Shown: positions 44,211 to 53,075, counted from the first letter of the stretch. The stretch: DNA of 64,000 nt from Hyphomicrobiales bacterium (GCA_900471515.1 UCFC01000042.1:41025-105024); one strand, 5' to 3'. Program-made: numbers and translations. The notes: a model not told the origin generated them from the letters alone.

Positions 44211-45671
44211 TCAACTGTTCAAATAGGAAGGCTGACGAGACAACATCATCTGAAGCCACACGAAGAGAATGAGGCTGAGGATCACAGCAACCAGATTGTA
44301 GATCGTCGCGACCGCAAAGGCGTGCCCGTAGTGTTCTACAGACGGGGCAGTCGAACCCAACTGAAGGCCAATGCTGTCCAAGACACTGAAGAAGATGATG
44401 CCGACGACGGCTGTTCCAGAGGCAGCCCCTGCCGTTTGCATCGTGCTGCAAGCCCCAGATGCCATGCCGGCTTCGCTATTCGATACGGTAGAAAGGATCA
44501 AATTGAGAAAAAGCGGGATTGCAATGCCTTGACCCAACCCGTTGAGGACAAGCGAAATGCTCAACATGAGATTGGCATTTCCGCCGTTAAATCCGACAGC
44601 GATCGAGAAGAGTAGGCCGACTGCGTAGATAAGCATGCCAAGAAGCACAGCCCAATGACCTGACCGCTTCGCGACTGCCTCTGACAAGAGAGAACCGATA
44701 AAAAAGGCGACTGTCGAGGGAATGAAAACTGCTCCAGCCTCAAGTGCCGTTCGCCCGATGCCAACCTGCAGAAATACTGTCAACGAGAGCGAGAAAGAGC
44801 TGATGGTCGAGTGAAAGAGAAACGCCGTGATAATCCCTAATGTAAATCCATTTCTTCCGAAGAGCGAAATATCAACGACCGGGACGCCGCCTCTTCTAAC
44901 CAGTCCGATCTCGTATCTGATGAAATAGATGAATAAAAGAGGCGATAGTAAGGGTCCGACAATGGCCCACCAGGGCCAGCCGTGTTCGCGCCCCACCATT
45001 AGCGGGAACAGTACCAAGGTTAGGGCCGAAGCTCCAAGAGCAGCGCCTCCGATGTCCAATTTTCTCGACAGGACTTCTTTCGTTTCAACGATCATCCAAG
45101 GACCTGAGACCAGCGCACAGAGCGCCACTGGCAGATTTACCAAGAAGACGAGGCGCCAACCGAGATCGCCGACATTGATTGCTATCAGATAGCCTCCGAT
45201 GACCTGAGATGCCGCACCCGCCACACCCTGGACAACCCCCATAATCGCGAACGCTCGCCGACGTGCATCGCCATCGAAAAGGAGCCTGACCGATGTGTAA
45301 ATTTGCGGCATCATGAGTGCCGCCCCAACGCCCTGGATCACGCGCGAACCGATAAGCAGCCATGAAGAAGGGGCCAAAGCGCAGAATAGCGAACCAAGCG
45401 CAAAGGTCGCCATGCCAAGAAGAAACAGGCGACGACGCCCGAAGATATCCCCCAGGCGCGCACCATTCAGAAGCATGGCTCCAAAGGACACGTCATAGGC
45501 GACCATTATGAGCTGTAACTCCGCGTTTGACGCGTGCAGTTCCCGCTGAATGTCAGGCAGCGCGACGTTGACAATGAAGAGGTCGAGGATCGTTAGAAAA
45601 CACCCGGTCAGAAGCACCGCAAGGGAGGTCCAGGAACTTGCTTTTCCGGTTTCGACTGCAGCTATGCTCAT
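44211..45671 (-). CDS. MFS transporter, DHA2 (EmrB/QacA-like) family
   Basis: Drug:proton antiporter-type protein (486 aa) with about 14 membrane segments. Motif A-like GARLGDIFGRRRLFLLG lies between segments 2 and 3, motif C-like GVVQGVAGAASQVIGGYLI later; the opening ILDLFIVNVALPDIQ is typical of DHA2. I chose the ATG at 45671; the open frame to 45728 adds an unlikely Ser/Thr/Cys-rich leader. It is divergent from a LysR gene that probably controls it. The substrate is not predictable. Confidence 0.9.
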   Translation of the reverse strand: MSIAAVETGKASSWTSLAVLLTGCFLTILDLFIVNVALPDIQRELHASNAELQLIMVAYDVSFGAMLLNGARLGDIFGRRRLFLLGMATFALGSLFCALAPSSWLLIGSRVIQGVGAALMMPQIYTSVRLLFDGDARRRAFAIMGVVQGVAGAASQVIGGYLIAINVGDLGWRLVFLVNLPVALCALVSGPWMIVETKEVLSRKLDIGGAALGASALTLVLFPLMVGREHGWPWWAIVGPLLSPLLFIYFIRYEIGLVRRGGVPVVDISLFGRNGFTLGIITAFLFHSTISSFSLSLTVFLQVGIGRTALEAGAVFIPSTVAFFIGSLLSEAVAKRSGHWAVLLGMLIYAVGLLFSIAVGFNGGNANLMLSISLVLNGLGQGIAIPLFLNLILSTVSNSEAGMASGACSTMQTAGAASGTAVVGIIFFSVLDSIGLQLGSTAPSVEHYGHAFAVATIYNLVAVILSLILFVWLQMMLSRQPSYLNS

Positions 45672-45751
45672 TTTGGTTTCCAGTGTCGCTGTTGTGTTCT
45701 CGCAGGACCATCGGCTGGTCGATGCCAAGTTGAGAGCATGATATTTTTTCT

Positions 45752-45769
45752 TGAATACCGATCAATTCA
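45752..45769. promoter_or_regulatory. Candidate LysR-type box in the MFS/LysR divergent region
   Basis: TGAAT-N8-ATTCA, an inverted repeat with the T-N11-A spacing type of LysR-family sites, in the 146-bp space between the divergent starts. Supported only by position and symmetry. Confidence 0.4.
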
Positions 45770-45800
45770 GCTGCATTTCTTTTCTTATCGGACAAAAATT

Positions 45801-45812
45801 CCTCAATTGAGG
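45801..45812. promoter_or_regulatory. Perfect 12-bp palindrome at the LysR gene start
   Basis: CCTCAATTGAGG ends 5 bp before the ATG of the LysR gene and includes its ribosome site (TTGAGGTGA). It could be an autoregulatory site or an RNA hairpin hiding the ribosome site; a chance match is also possible. Confidence 0.35.
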
Positions 45813-45817
45813 TGAAT

Positions 45818-46741
45818 ATGAAAAGCCTCGCTGGCATTGCCGCTTTCGTCTACGCAGCCGAACAGCAAAACTACGCGATCGCTGCCCGCCTCCTCGGCAT
45901 CTCGCCGTCTGCGGTCGCGAAGGCGATAGTGCGCCTCGAAAGCCATCTGGGCGTACGCCTATTCAATCGTACGACGCGCAGTGTCAGCTTGACGGAAGAA
46001 GGGGCGCTCTTTTACGAACGCTGTAAGCACATCATCAACGACTTGAATGACGCCGAGGCCACAATAGTTCAGAGCCGAGGGCGCCCAAGAGGACGCCTAC
46101 GTGTGAGTGTCCCGCACATCGTGGGCCACCATCTGTTGATGCCCATCCTTCCGACTTTTGCGGAGAGATTTCCGGAAATCGAGCTGGATATCGATTTTGA
46201 GGATCACGTTGTTGATCTGGTGACGGAAGGAATCGATGTCGTTATACGCAGCGGCGAGCTGACTGATTCAGGACTGATCGCACGGCCGCTGGGCGAGCAG
46301 CATTTTGTGATCTGCGGAAGCCCAGGATACCTTAGCCGTTACGGACGACCCGAAACGCCAAGCGATCTCACCCGCCACGCATGCATCCACTTCAAATATC
46401 CTTCCAGCGGCCGGATCGCACAGTGGGCCTTCGTGCACGATCAAGACCGTTCCATGTTGCCGCGGGGACTGACAATCAACAATTCGGATGCCGCGCTGAG
46501 GGCAGCTTTGGACGATATGGGATTGGTTCACCTGCCAGTCTACATGGCACTACCGCGGATAGAAGATGGCAGCCTGGTTCCTGTTTTGACTTCATACATG
46601 GCGAAGTTCGGCTCTCTTTCCCTTGTCTGGCCCTCCAACAGACAGCTTCTGCCGAAGGTCCGTGCATTTGTGGATACGGTTGTCGAAGGTCTTAGAGACC
46701 GGCCCGAGGCCTTTCAGCCGTTCAAAATGAAAGCAAGTTAG
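45818..46741 (+). CDS. LysR-family transcriptional regulator
   Basis: Regulator of 307 aa: N-terminal helix-turn-helix (LLGISPSAVAKAIVRLESHL with LFNRTTRSVSLTEEG), then a CrgA/DmlR-like effector domain (DFEDHVVDLVTEGIDVVIRS). The ATG at 45818 follows TTGAGGTGA; a GTG two codons earlier is possible. It is divergent from the MFS exporter, the usual arrangement for a regulator that senses the exported compound. Confidence 0.92.
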   Translation: MKSLAGIAAFVYAAEQQNYAIAARLLGISPSAVAKAIVRLESHLGVRLFNRTTRSVSLTEEGALFYERCKHIINDLNDAEATIVQSRGRPRGRLRVSVPHIVGHHLLMPILPTFAERFPEIELDIDFEDHVVDLVTEGIDVVIRSGELTDSGLIARPLGEQHFVICGSPGYLSRYGRPETPSDLTRHACIHFKYPSSGRIAQWAFVHDQDRSMLPRGLTINNSDAALRAALDDMGLVHLPVYMALPRIEDGSLVPVLTSYMAKFGSLSLVWPSNRQLLPKVRAFVDTVVEGLRDRPEAFQPFKMKAS

Positions 46742-47183
46742 GATCCAGATACAGAGTGGCGACTGTTGGTATAACTCGCTGTTGTTCAGCCGGAAGGTCG
46801 TGGACCGTCCGCTGCATAAAACGGTCCGTGCGGCCGTGTGTAAAATTCACAACGGGACATCCCCGAAGCGCCGTCGTCAGGTCCGTTATAGACACGACAT
46901 CCGAACTCGCATCTTGCCCGCCCCTTCCCGATCGGCTAATGATTGCAGCGGAACTTACCAACAATGGAGGCGTGCAATGACAGATATTTCTTCATCCAAC
47001 GCCTCTTTGGCATAGGCTTTCGAAGCTCCTTCCTCTCGATTAGATCCGAGACCTTTCAGGCTTCACCATCCGAAGATGGCACCCGTTTCGCACGCAGCGT
47101 CCGGGCGCGTAACGTCCGCGCCGTCGCGTTGCGCAGTCTCAGCTTGAAAGAAGGGCGGTTCAGGATCCTGACCGCAGATGATC
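46742..47183. other. Gene-poor stretch, possible decayed sequence
   Basis: About 440 bp without a convincing gene. A ribosome site (TGGAGGCG) precedes an ATG at 46977 whose frame stops after 12 codons (MTDISSSNASLA). Two other open frames here have no recognisable protein features. It may be a decayed small gene, a regulatory RNA region or a scar of insertion. Confidence 0.4.
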
Positions 47184-47366
47184 ATGAACAATCAACACGC
47201 CGGCGAGAGCCTGGCGGCATCCTTGAGCGAACTTTGCTCACGCTTCAGCTTTCGACAGATCCTCGTCGCAGCCATTGTTGCCCGGTGGAAACGTCGTCGC
47301 GCGGTGAACAATATTGACGCTTTCCCCTCGTGGCTGCGCCGTGATCTCGCTTTGTCCGATGAGTAG
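47184..47366 (+). CDS. Small basic protein, possibly DUF1127-like
   Basis: 60-aa frame (MNNQHAGESLAASLSELCSR start) with a basic, partly hydrophobic middle (LVAAIVARWKRRRAVNNI) and the end PSWLRRDLALSDE. The last block resembles the LxRDIGL end of DUF1127-type small proteins that are abundant in rhizobia. The ribosome site is poor, so expression is uncertain. The start could also be the ATG at 47178. Confidence 0.45.
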   Translation: MNNQHAGESLAASLSELCSRFSFRQILVAAIVARWKRRRAVNNIDAFPSWLRRDLALSDE

Positions 47367-47458
47367 GTCCAGCCGCCTGCAACTTGCCAGGCAGGGGTGA
47401 TTTCAAATGTCAGAATGAGATCACTCCTGCCGGTTTGCAGCCGAGGCTGCCATGACGG

Positions 47459-48289
47459 TCATATCCCGTCCCAGAGATCGCGGAGCATCTGCCGAAGCGA
47501 TAGTGCCTCGGCCCATCGATCGGTCGTGTCGTTGCCGTCTCGACCGGTGATCGCATAGGGCTGCGGCCCAAGTTCGCAGGTGAAGACCAGTTCGGCATTC
47601 GAAGCCGCGCGACTGCGCCAGTCGCGCATGCCGCAGTCCCACCATTGCAGGAAGAGATCGACCCACGGCCGATGGTGCGGAAACGAGATTTCGATTTGCA
47701 CCTGTTCGCTCGACGCGACCCTGCCGTGAAAGGCATGGGCATTGTGCAGGATGCGACGGATCAGGGCATCCGTTTCGGGATCGGCAGGACAGGCAAACTC
47801 GCGTGCGACCGTAAAATGCGAGAGATCGGCCAGCAGCCGCAGGTCCGGCCGTCGGTCCAGCAGGTCCAGGGTGAAGAAGAGGTCCGTCGTCATCCTGCCG
47901 CGATGGGTTTCGATGAAGACGGGTACGCCGGCATCATCGGCAAGCTGCATCCAGCCATCCAGGATCGGCAGGCAATCCTCGACGCGGCGCAGACGGATAT
48001 CCGGCTGCAGGCCGATATGGCTGACCGGAAATTCCGCGGCAAGCTCCAGGGGCAGCCGCAGATCTTCGATGCCGCGGGGAAAACATATGCCTTCGATCTT
48101 CAACCCGGTACCGCGGAGAGCGTCGTTCAGCCTCACGACGTCGGCCCGGTTCGTATAGTGAGCGCTGACGCCATCGAAGCCAGCTTCCGAAATCATCGCG
48201 ATATTCTCGTCGAGGCTGCGCTCATATCCGTCGGCCTGTCGGCGCTCCATGGCCCAAAGCGACTGAAATATCAGGAGCTTCTGCATCAT
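47459..48289 (-). CDS. TIM-barrel sugar phosphate isomerase/epimerase (MocC/IolE-like)
   Basis: AP-endonuclease-2-fold enzyme (276 aa). It keeps metal-site-like segments of the family: PVFIETHRGRMTTDL (Glu, His), LRLLADLSHFTVAREF (Asp, His) and VQIEISFPHHRPWVD near the C-terminus. Start codon overlaps the end of the reductase gene by 4 bp. In moc (rhizopine) and iol clusters such proteins isomerise or dehydrate inositol-derived ketones. The assignment to that pathway is by context. Confidence 0.85.
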   Translation of the reverse strand: MMQKLLIFQSLWAMERRQADGYERSLDENIAMISEAGFDGVSAHYTNRADVVRLNDALRGTGLKIEGICFPRGIEDLRLPLELAAEFPVSHIGLQPDIRLRRVEDCLPILDGWMQLADDAGVPVFIETHRGRMTTDLFFTLDLLDRRPDLRLLADLSHFTVAREFACPADPETDALIRRILHNAHAFHGRVASSEQVQIEISFPHHRPWVDLFLQWWDCGMRDWRSRAASNAELVFTCELGPQPYAITGRDGNDTTDRWAEALSLRQMLRDLWDGI

Positions 48290-49491
48290 GCCGCCCGCAC
48301 GCTCTTCAGCAGCATCTTGAGGTTTGCGTCAGGATCGGCAAGAGCGGCGGGATCGGGAGTGACCCCGGCAGCAACCAGCATTTCCGCAAGCTTGATATCC
48401 TTGGCCGCGGCGCTGCCCACACCAAGGCCGGCGGCCGCCACAAGGCGCCCGTCCTCCAGATAGAACGCGATCTCCTTGTCGCCGGACGAACGGACGATAC
48501 TGCGATGGAACGGTTGCGGCAGCCCGACCACCTGCAGGCCGAGATCATATTGATCGGACCAGAACCAGGGAATGGCGGCGAAGGGCTCGGCCGCGCCGAG
48601 CATGTTCCGCGCAGCAGTCGCTGCCTGATCTCTTGCATTCCTCCAGCTTTCAAAGCGGACATGGCCTCCGCCCGGTTGGCTTACAGCCGCGCAATCGCCT
48701 GCCGCGAAGATATCGGCTGCGCTGGTGCGAAGACAGGCATCCGTCAGGATACCATTGCCCGTCGCCAGCCCCGCTTGCTGCGCCAGCGAGATCTCGGGCA
48801 CGACACCAATGGCGCTGACGACGAGTTGTGCCTGGACCCTGCTGCCGTCGGCCAGAAGGACGCCACCGTCATCGATAGCGACGACACCGCGGTCCAGATG
48901 GAAGCTCACGCCTTCTGAGACGTGTCTGGCATGCAATCCCTCCGCAAAGCGCGGCGGAACGGCGCGCCCCAGCGGTTTGGGGGCAGCTTCAATGATGCTG
49001 ACCGCAACATCCCTGCCGCGAAGGACGGACGCGAGTTCCATACCGATCAGACCAGCGCCGATAATGGCGGCACTTACGCCTGCCCGGACATTGGCGAAGA
49101 TTGCCTCGGCATCGGCATGGGTGCGAAAGTCGAGCGCGCGCTCGGCGCCCGGACAGGCAAGCTTCCTCGGGCGCGCACCGGTGGCCAGCAACAGCTTCTC
49201 ATAGGTCAGGGGCCGACCGTCGCTCAAGATGACGGTAGCGGCGGCGACATCGAGCGTCGCGGCCGACACTCCCCTGCGATAGTCGATGCCGGCAGCGGCC
49301 AGCGCATCGTCGGTACAGATCGGCTTCATCCGCACCGCGCCATCCATCGGCTTCGACAAGGGCGGTCGTTCGTATGGCAGATGCGGTTCTGCGCCGACCA
49401 GGATTATCGTTCCGGAATATCCGGCCTCCCGCAAGGCGAATGCCGCACGTGTACCGCATTCTCCGGCGCCGATGATGACAATGCCGCTCAT
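48286..49491 (-). CDS. FAD-dependent ferredoxin reductase (MocF-like)
   Basis: NAD(P)H:ferredoxin reductase of the BphA4/ThcD type (401 aa): N-terminal FAD site IVIIGAGECGTRAAFALREA, RPPLSKPM, the NAD site AAIIGAGLIGMELASVLRG, then TSAADIFAAGDCAAV and a C-terminal reductase domain. The ATG at 49491 has GGAGAG in the right place. It would pass electrons to the Rieske ferredoxin at 50569 and on to the di-iron hydroxylase at 50877. Confidence 0.9.
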   Translation of the reverse strand: MSGIVIIGAGECGTRAAFALREAGYSGTIILVGAEPHLPYERPPLSKPMDGAVRMKPICTDDALAAAGIDYRRGVSAATLDVAAATVILSDGRPLTYEKLLLATGARPRKLACPGAERALDFRTHADAEAIFANVRAGVSAAIIGAGLIGMELASVLRGRDVAVSIIEAAPKPLGRAVPPRFAEGLHARHVSEGVSFHLDRGVVAIDDGGVLLADGSRVQAQLVVSAIGVVPEISLAQQAGLATGNGILTDACLRTSAADIFAAGDCAAVSQPGGGHVRFESWRNARDQAATAARNMLGAAEPFAAIPWFWSDQYDLGLQVVGLPQPFHRSIVRSSGDKEIAFYLEDGRLVAAAGLGVGSAAAKDIKLAEMLVAAGVTPDPAALADPDANLKMLLKSVRAA

Positions 49492-49511
49492 AAAACTCTC
49501 CATGAAAAAGG

Positions 49512-49542
49512 GGCCGGCGCTCGTGAGGAGGAGACGCCGGCC
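49512..49542. other. Intercistronic hairpin after the binding-protein gene
   Basis: 8-bp perfect stem (49512-49519 with 49535-49542) and a 15-base loop, 9 bp after the binding-protein stop codon and before the ferredoxin reductase gene. Same position as in four other binding-protein genes of the window. Confidence 0.6.
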
Positions 49543-49551
49543 GGGGGAGGA

Positions 49552-50496
49552 TCAGTTCTGGTGGGCGTAATCTGCCATATTGGCCGGCGTCACGAGTTCG
49601 AAGGGCACCATGACCTGCTTGTCGACACTATGACCGCGGACCAGGGCCACCGCCGCATCCAGTGCGCTTGCGGACTGTCCCCTTGCGTTCTGGAACACGG
49701 TGACATCCAGATCGCCATTCGCCATAGCCGCCAGGCCGTCCTGCGTTGCGTCGATACCGACGACCACGACGCTGTCCATCGAAACACCCGCCGCCTTCAG
49801 CGCCTGGATCGCGCCGATCGCCATTTCGTCATTGTTGGCAAAGATCGCATCGATCGGACGGCCGGCGGTAATCCAGTTGGTGGTCAGGTCCATGGCATTG
49901 GTACGTGTCCAGGCGGCCGATTGCTCGTCGGCGATCGTGACACCCTTGCAATCGCCTGCGGCAAGCGTTTCCTTGACGGAAGAGGTGCGGTCGCGCGAAG
50001 CCTGATGCGCAAGATCACCCATCAGGATATAGGCCTGCGCATCGCCGGCCTTTCCGTTCCTCTTCAGGATTTCGCAGGCGGCTTCGGCCCCCAGCCGTCC
50101 GGAGTCGGTTTCCTTCGAGCCGACATAGGCCTGCTTGGCGGGCAATCTGTCGATATTGTCGGGCTGCAGGTTGAGATAGACGAGCGGAATGCCGGCCTTC
50201 TCCGCCGCCTCGCTGATACCTGGTGCGGCCGATGTATCGGCAAGAGTCACGATGATGGCATCCACACCTGCGGCAATGAAATTATTCACCTGATTGAGCT
50301 GCCTGGAGACGTCGGTCTGAGCATCCTCGATCTGCAGCGTAACGCCCCCCGCCTTGGATGCTCTTGCACTCAGGCCCTCACGCAGCAGCGTCTGGAAATT
50401 GTTGTCGAAGCTCTGCATCGACACGCCGATCGTTTCGGCCGAGGCAGCACTCGCCGTCAGGGCGGCCAGGATGGCCGCCACGCAGAATGACTTCAT
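49552..50496 (-). CDS. RbsB-type ABC transporter substrate-binding protein (MocB-like)
   Basis: Periplasmic binding protein (314 aa). Signal peptide MKSFCVAAILAALTASAASA, then TIGVSMQSFDNNFQTLLREG, GVDAIIVTLADTSAAPGISE and PLVYLNLQPDNIDRLPAKQA, the ribose/inositol-binding fold. Perfect ribosome site (GGAGGAAATC). No ATPase or permease gene lies in this cluster, so it must use subunits encoded elsewhere or act as a shared adaptor. A MocB-like rhizopine-binding role is inferred from the neighbours. Confidence 0.88.
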   Translation of the reverse strand: MKSFCVAAILAALTASAASAETIGVSMQSFDNNFQTLLREGLSARASKAGGVTLQIEDAQTDVSRQLNQVNNFIAAGVDAIIVTLADTSAAPGISEAAEKAGIPLVYLNLQPDNIDRLPAKQAYVGSKETDSGRLGAEAACEILKRNGKAGDAQAYILMGDLAHQASRDRTSSVKETLAAGDCKGVTIADEQSAAWTRTNAMDLTTNWITAGRPIDAIFANNDEMAIGAIQALKAAGVSMDSVVVVGIDATQDGLAAMANGDLDVTVFQNARGQSASALDAAVALVRGHSVDKQVMVPFELVTPANMADYAHQN

Positions 50497-50568
50497 GATT
50501 TCCTCCCATTGGGTGCCGGGCCACCCGAAGCATTCCGGAGGCCACCAGGGCCCGCAGCTTGTGCAGGC

Positions 50569-50880
50569 TCAGGCGAGAGCCACGCGGACTTCCCCGTCGA
50601 TGACTTCGGCGGGATAGGTCTTCAGATTCTCGCAGGCCGGAAGTCTGAGGGCTTCGCCGGTGCGATAGTCGAAGGCGCCGGAATGTTTGGGACATTCCAC
50701 TTCGAAATCCATGACCAGACCTTCGGCGAGGTGGATCGCCTCATGGGTACAGAGGCCGGCGGTGCAATAGACGCTGTCGTCGGGACCACGGTAGATGGCA
50801 TAGGTGCGGCTGCCGTGGTCGAAACGAATGGCGCCCTCCTGTTCGATATCGTCGAGTTTGCAGGCGGTGATCCAGCTCAT
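50569..50880 (-). CDS. Rieske-type 2Fe-2S ferredoxin (MocE-like)
   Basis: Small electron carrier (103 aa) with both halves of the Rieske cluster motif: CTAGLCTHE and CPKHSGAFDY, i.e. C-x-H at unusual spacing CxxxxCTHE followed by CPKH. The ATG at 50880 (MSWITACKLDDIEQ) is chosen over the longer frame, which overlaps the hydroxylase gene. It sits between the hydroxylase and binding-protein genes and overlaps the former by 4 bp, so it is its likely partner. Confidence 0.92.
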   Translation of the reverse strand: MSWITACKLDDIEQEGAIRFDHGSRTYAIYRGPDDSVYCTAGLCTHEAIHLAEGLVMDFEVECPKHSGAFDYRTGEALRLPACENLKTYPAEVIDGEVRVALA

Positions 50881-51911
50881 TCGGCCGCCCCCTTGATCTC
50901 CCGGCCGACCTTGCGGGCCGCAAGCCTTTCCTTGCGGCGGCGGTAGCGCGCCTGCATGCGGGCCTCCCCTTCGGGCGAGCCGTCGTGCCAGGTTCCGAAC
51001 CACTTATCGAGCGGGATCAGCGCATCGCCGTAGTTCACCTCGAAATATTTGTGATGCAGGTAATGCGCGTAGGCGTGGCTATCCACCAGCCTGTCTTCGC
51101 CGACCTCGATCTTGTCGAAGCCGACATGACCGGGAATGGCGCCAAAGCCTGCATAGTGAAGCTGATAGAGCATGAGGATCGGGTTGGACGGCAGGACCAG
51201 GTGATAGAAGGCCGTTCCGAGATAGAGCAGATGTTCGACCGGATGCATCGAGAGCGACGACCAGGGCGACGGGTTGACCGAGTTGTGGTGGACGGAATGC
51301 ACCCACCTGTAGAGGAACGGCGTGTGGATGAGCCGGTGAATGCAGAAGAAGTGGAATTCGTGAATGAGCGGCACGATCAGCGCGACGATCGCAAGCATCC
51401 AGGGACGTTCGGCAAAGCTCAGCCACGGCGCATAGCCATTGGCATAGACCCACAACATGCCGGCCTCGATTGCCGTCCAGATCGTCACACCCGAAAGGAA
51501 GGTACGCAATATATTGTCGATGTTCTGGCTTTCGAACCAGAAGGCCTTGTTCTTCTGCTCGGCAGGGAATTTCCCGTTATATTTAAAGCGGTTCTCCTGC
51601 CGCTTCAGCACGTAGAGATGCACTTCGAAGGCGCCGTAGAAGAGCAGGACGCAGATTGCGTTGACGGCATAGAGCCAGGCAAGCCAGCCGAAACCTGGGG
51701 TTCTCATCGTCTCCATCGGCGGAACGACCCAGGCCCAATAGGCGACGGCGGATGCGGCAAAAATCGCATTCCAGGGAAAGAAATAATGCGGCAGCCATTT
51801 CAGGACGGCCGTCAGCCGTGGCGGAAAGGCAAATAGCGGCGCGGTTTCGACAGGCTTGTTCGGCGCCCAGTCGCCGCGCTTGTTGCGCGTGCCGAATTTC
51901 AGGTCGTCCAT
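50877..51911 (-). CDS. Di-iron hydroxylase / sterol-desaturase-family protein (MocD-like)
   Basis: Membrane-bound oxygenase (344 aa) of the fatty acid hydroxylase superfamily. Several hydrophobic segments surround the eight-histidine iron site: HEFHFFCIHRLIH, WVHSVHHNSVNP, SMHPVEH and YAHYLHHKYFEVNYG. A good ribosome site (GGAGGAG) precedes the ATG. With the Rieske ferredoxin and reductase it forms a complete electron chain, the same three roles as MocD-MocE-MocF, which remove the O-methyl group of rhizopine. The substrate here is not proven; lipid hydroxylation is an alternative. Confidence 0.88.
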   Translation of the reverse strand: MDDLKFGTRNKRGDWAPNKPVETAPLFAFPPRLTAVLKWLPHYFFPWNAIFAASAVAYWAWVVPPMETMRTPGFGWLAWLYAVNAICVLLFYGAFEVHLYVLKRQENRFKYNGKFPAEQKNKAFWFESQNIDNILRTFLSGVTIWTAIEAGMLWVYANGYAPWLSFAERPWMLAIVALIVPLIHEFHFFCIHRLIHTPFLYRWVHSVHHNSVNPSPWSSLSMHPVEHLLYLGTAFYHLVLPSNPILMLYQLHYAGFGAIPGHVGFDKIEVGEDRLVDSHAYAHYLHHKYFEVNYGDALIPLDKWFGTWHDGSPEGEARMQARYRRRKERLAARKVGREIKGAAE

Positions 51912-52073
51912 TTCACTCTCCTCCGGGCGAAGCGGTTATCCTCCCCTCCGCACAAGTTCTTTTGAAAGAGAGCGTCGGCATGCTCGATCCGGCGTCACGC
52001 TCCGTCTCTCCTCCATGTTTCAAAACTAGCAGGAGAGCATCGCGGCGCCGAAACCATTCTTGATCAAATCAGA

Positions 52074-53075
52074 TCAGACGGCTTCCTTGGTGATGGTGAT
52101 GAAGCGAATGGGCGCGCGGTCCGGCTCGATATCGGTCAGACCGATGCGGCGCAGGACAAGATCGAGCGATCGCCTGGCCTGTGCTTCCGGCGCCTGGTCG
52201 AGCACCACATCCATGACGCCGTCCTGCAGAGCCTTGCGGGTATAGTCCGTCAATTCGTGGCCGACGAAAAAGATACCGCGCTCGTGGGCATGACGCCGCA
52301 GCACGTCGATCAATGCGGAATTGGCGCCTCCGGCGTTGTAGAGGCCGGCGAGATCCGGATAGTTTTTCAGAGCCGAGAGCAGGAGTTCGGCGCTGATATG
52401 CTCCTCATCGTGGCCGAAACCCAGCCATTGGAAGCTGGCGGGGCCTGGATGCTCGAGAAAATAATCGGAAAATCCACGAATACGGTCGCGATGCACCTGA
52501 TAGATCGGATGGCAGATCGCAACGACAGGCCCTTGCCGGCGCGCCATACGGCTGATGAACAGCGCAGCCGTGCGCCCGGCCGCATAATTGTCGATGCCGA
52601 CAAACTCTCCTGAGCGATCCGAGGCGCGGGTGACGACGTGAACGACCGGCAAGCCTCGAGCGATCACCTTTTCGACGGCTGCCCGGATCACTGGACTGCT
52701 GGGCACGGCAAGAATGAGACCGGCGCGTGGCAAATCCGTCGACAGGATGCGCCGGGCAATCTCCTCCGGCTTCATTTCTTCGGTGAAGCTGCGGTGGACG
52801 ACGACCAGCGGATCCAGGGTTGCGGCAATCCGTTCGAACGCTTTGGAAAGCCGCTGGTAGAAGGTCGTCTCGGGACGGACCATCAATACTTCGATGCGCA
52901 GCAGGCCGCGATGCGTATCCGGAAGTATGCGCGGATAATCGAGCCTGCGCGCGGCGATGATCACCTTTTCGGCCAGTGCGGGACGAACGCCGCCGCGACC
53001 GTTCAAGACCCGCTCGACGGTTGCGGTTCCCACGCCTGCCAGGCGGGCGATATCCCGATAGTTTGGCTTGCTCAC
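52074..53075 (-). CDS. LacI-family transcriptional regulator
   Basis: Repressor of 333 aa: helix-turn-helix YRDIARLAGVGTATVERVLN with hinge region, then a sugar-binding-like effector domain (HELTDYTRKALQDGVMDVVL). It is upstream of and in the same direction as the oxygenase cluster, separated by 162 bp that should hold the cluster promoter. The nearest relatives by layout are inositol/rhizopine-type regulators. Probably controls the five downstream genes. Confidence 0.92.
   Translation of the reverse strand: MSKPNYRDIARLAGVGTATVERVLNGRGGVRPALAEKVIIAARRLDYPRILPDTHRGLLRIEVLMVRPETTFYQRLSKAFERIAATLDPLVVVHRSFTEEMKPEEIARRILSTDLPRAGLILAVPSSPVIRAAVEKVIARGLPVVHVVTRASDRSGEFVGIDNYAAGRTAALFISRMARRQGPVVAICHPIYQVHRDRIRGFSDYFLEHPGPASFQWLGFGHDEEHISAELLLSALKNYPDLAGLYNAGGANSALIDVLRRHAHERGIFFVGHELTDYTRKALQDGVMDVVLDQAPEAQARRSLDLVLRRIGLTDIEPDRAPIRFITITKEAV

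Noticed and set aside
46756..47317. Open frames of 70-124 codons in the gene-poor stretch
   Set aside because: No ribosome sites at the right distance, no motif and no protein-like composition; kept only as a possible decayed region.
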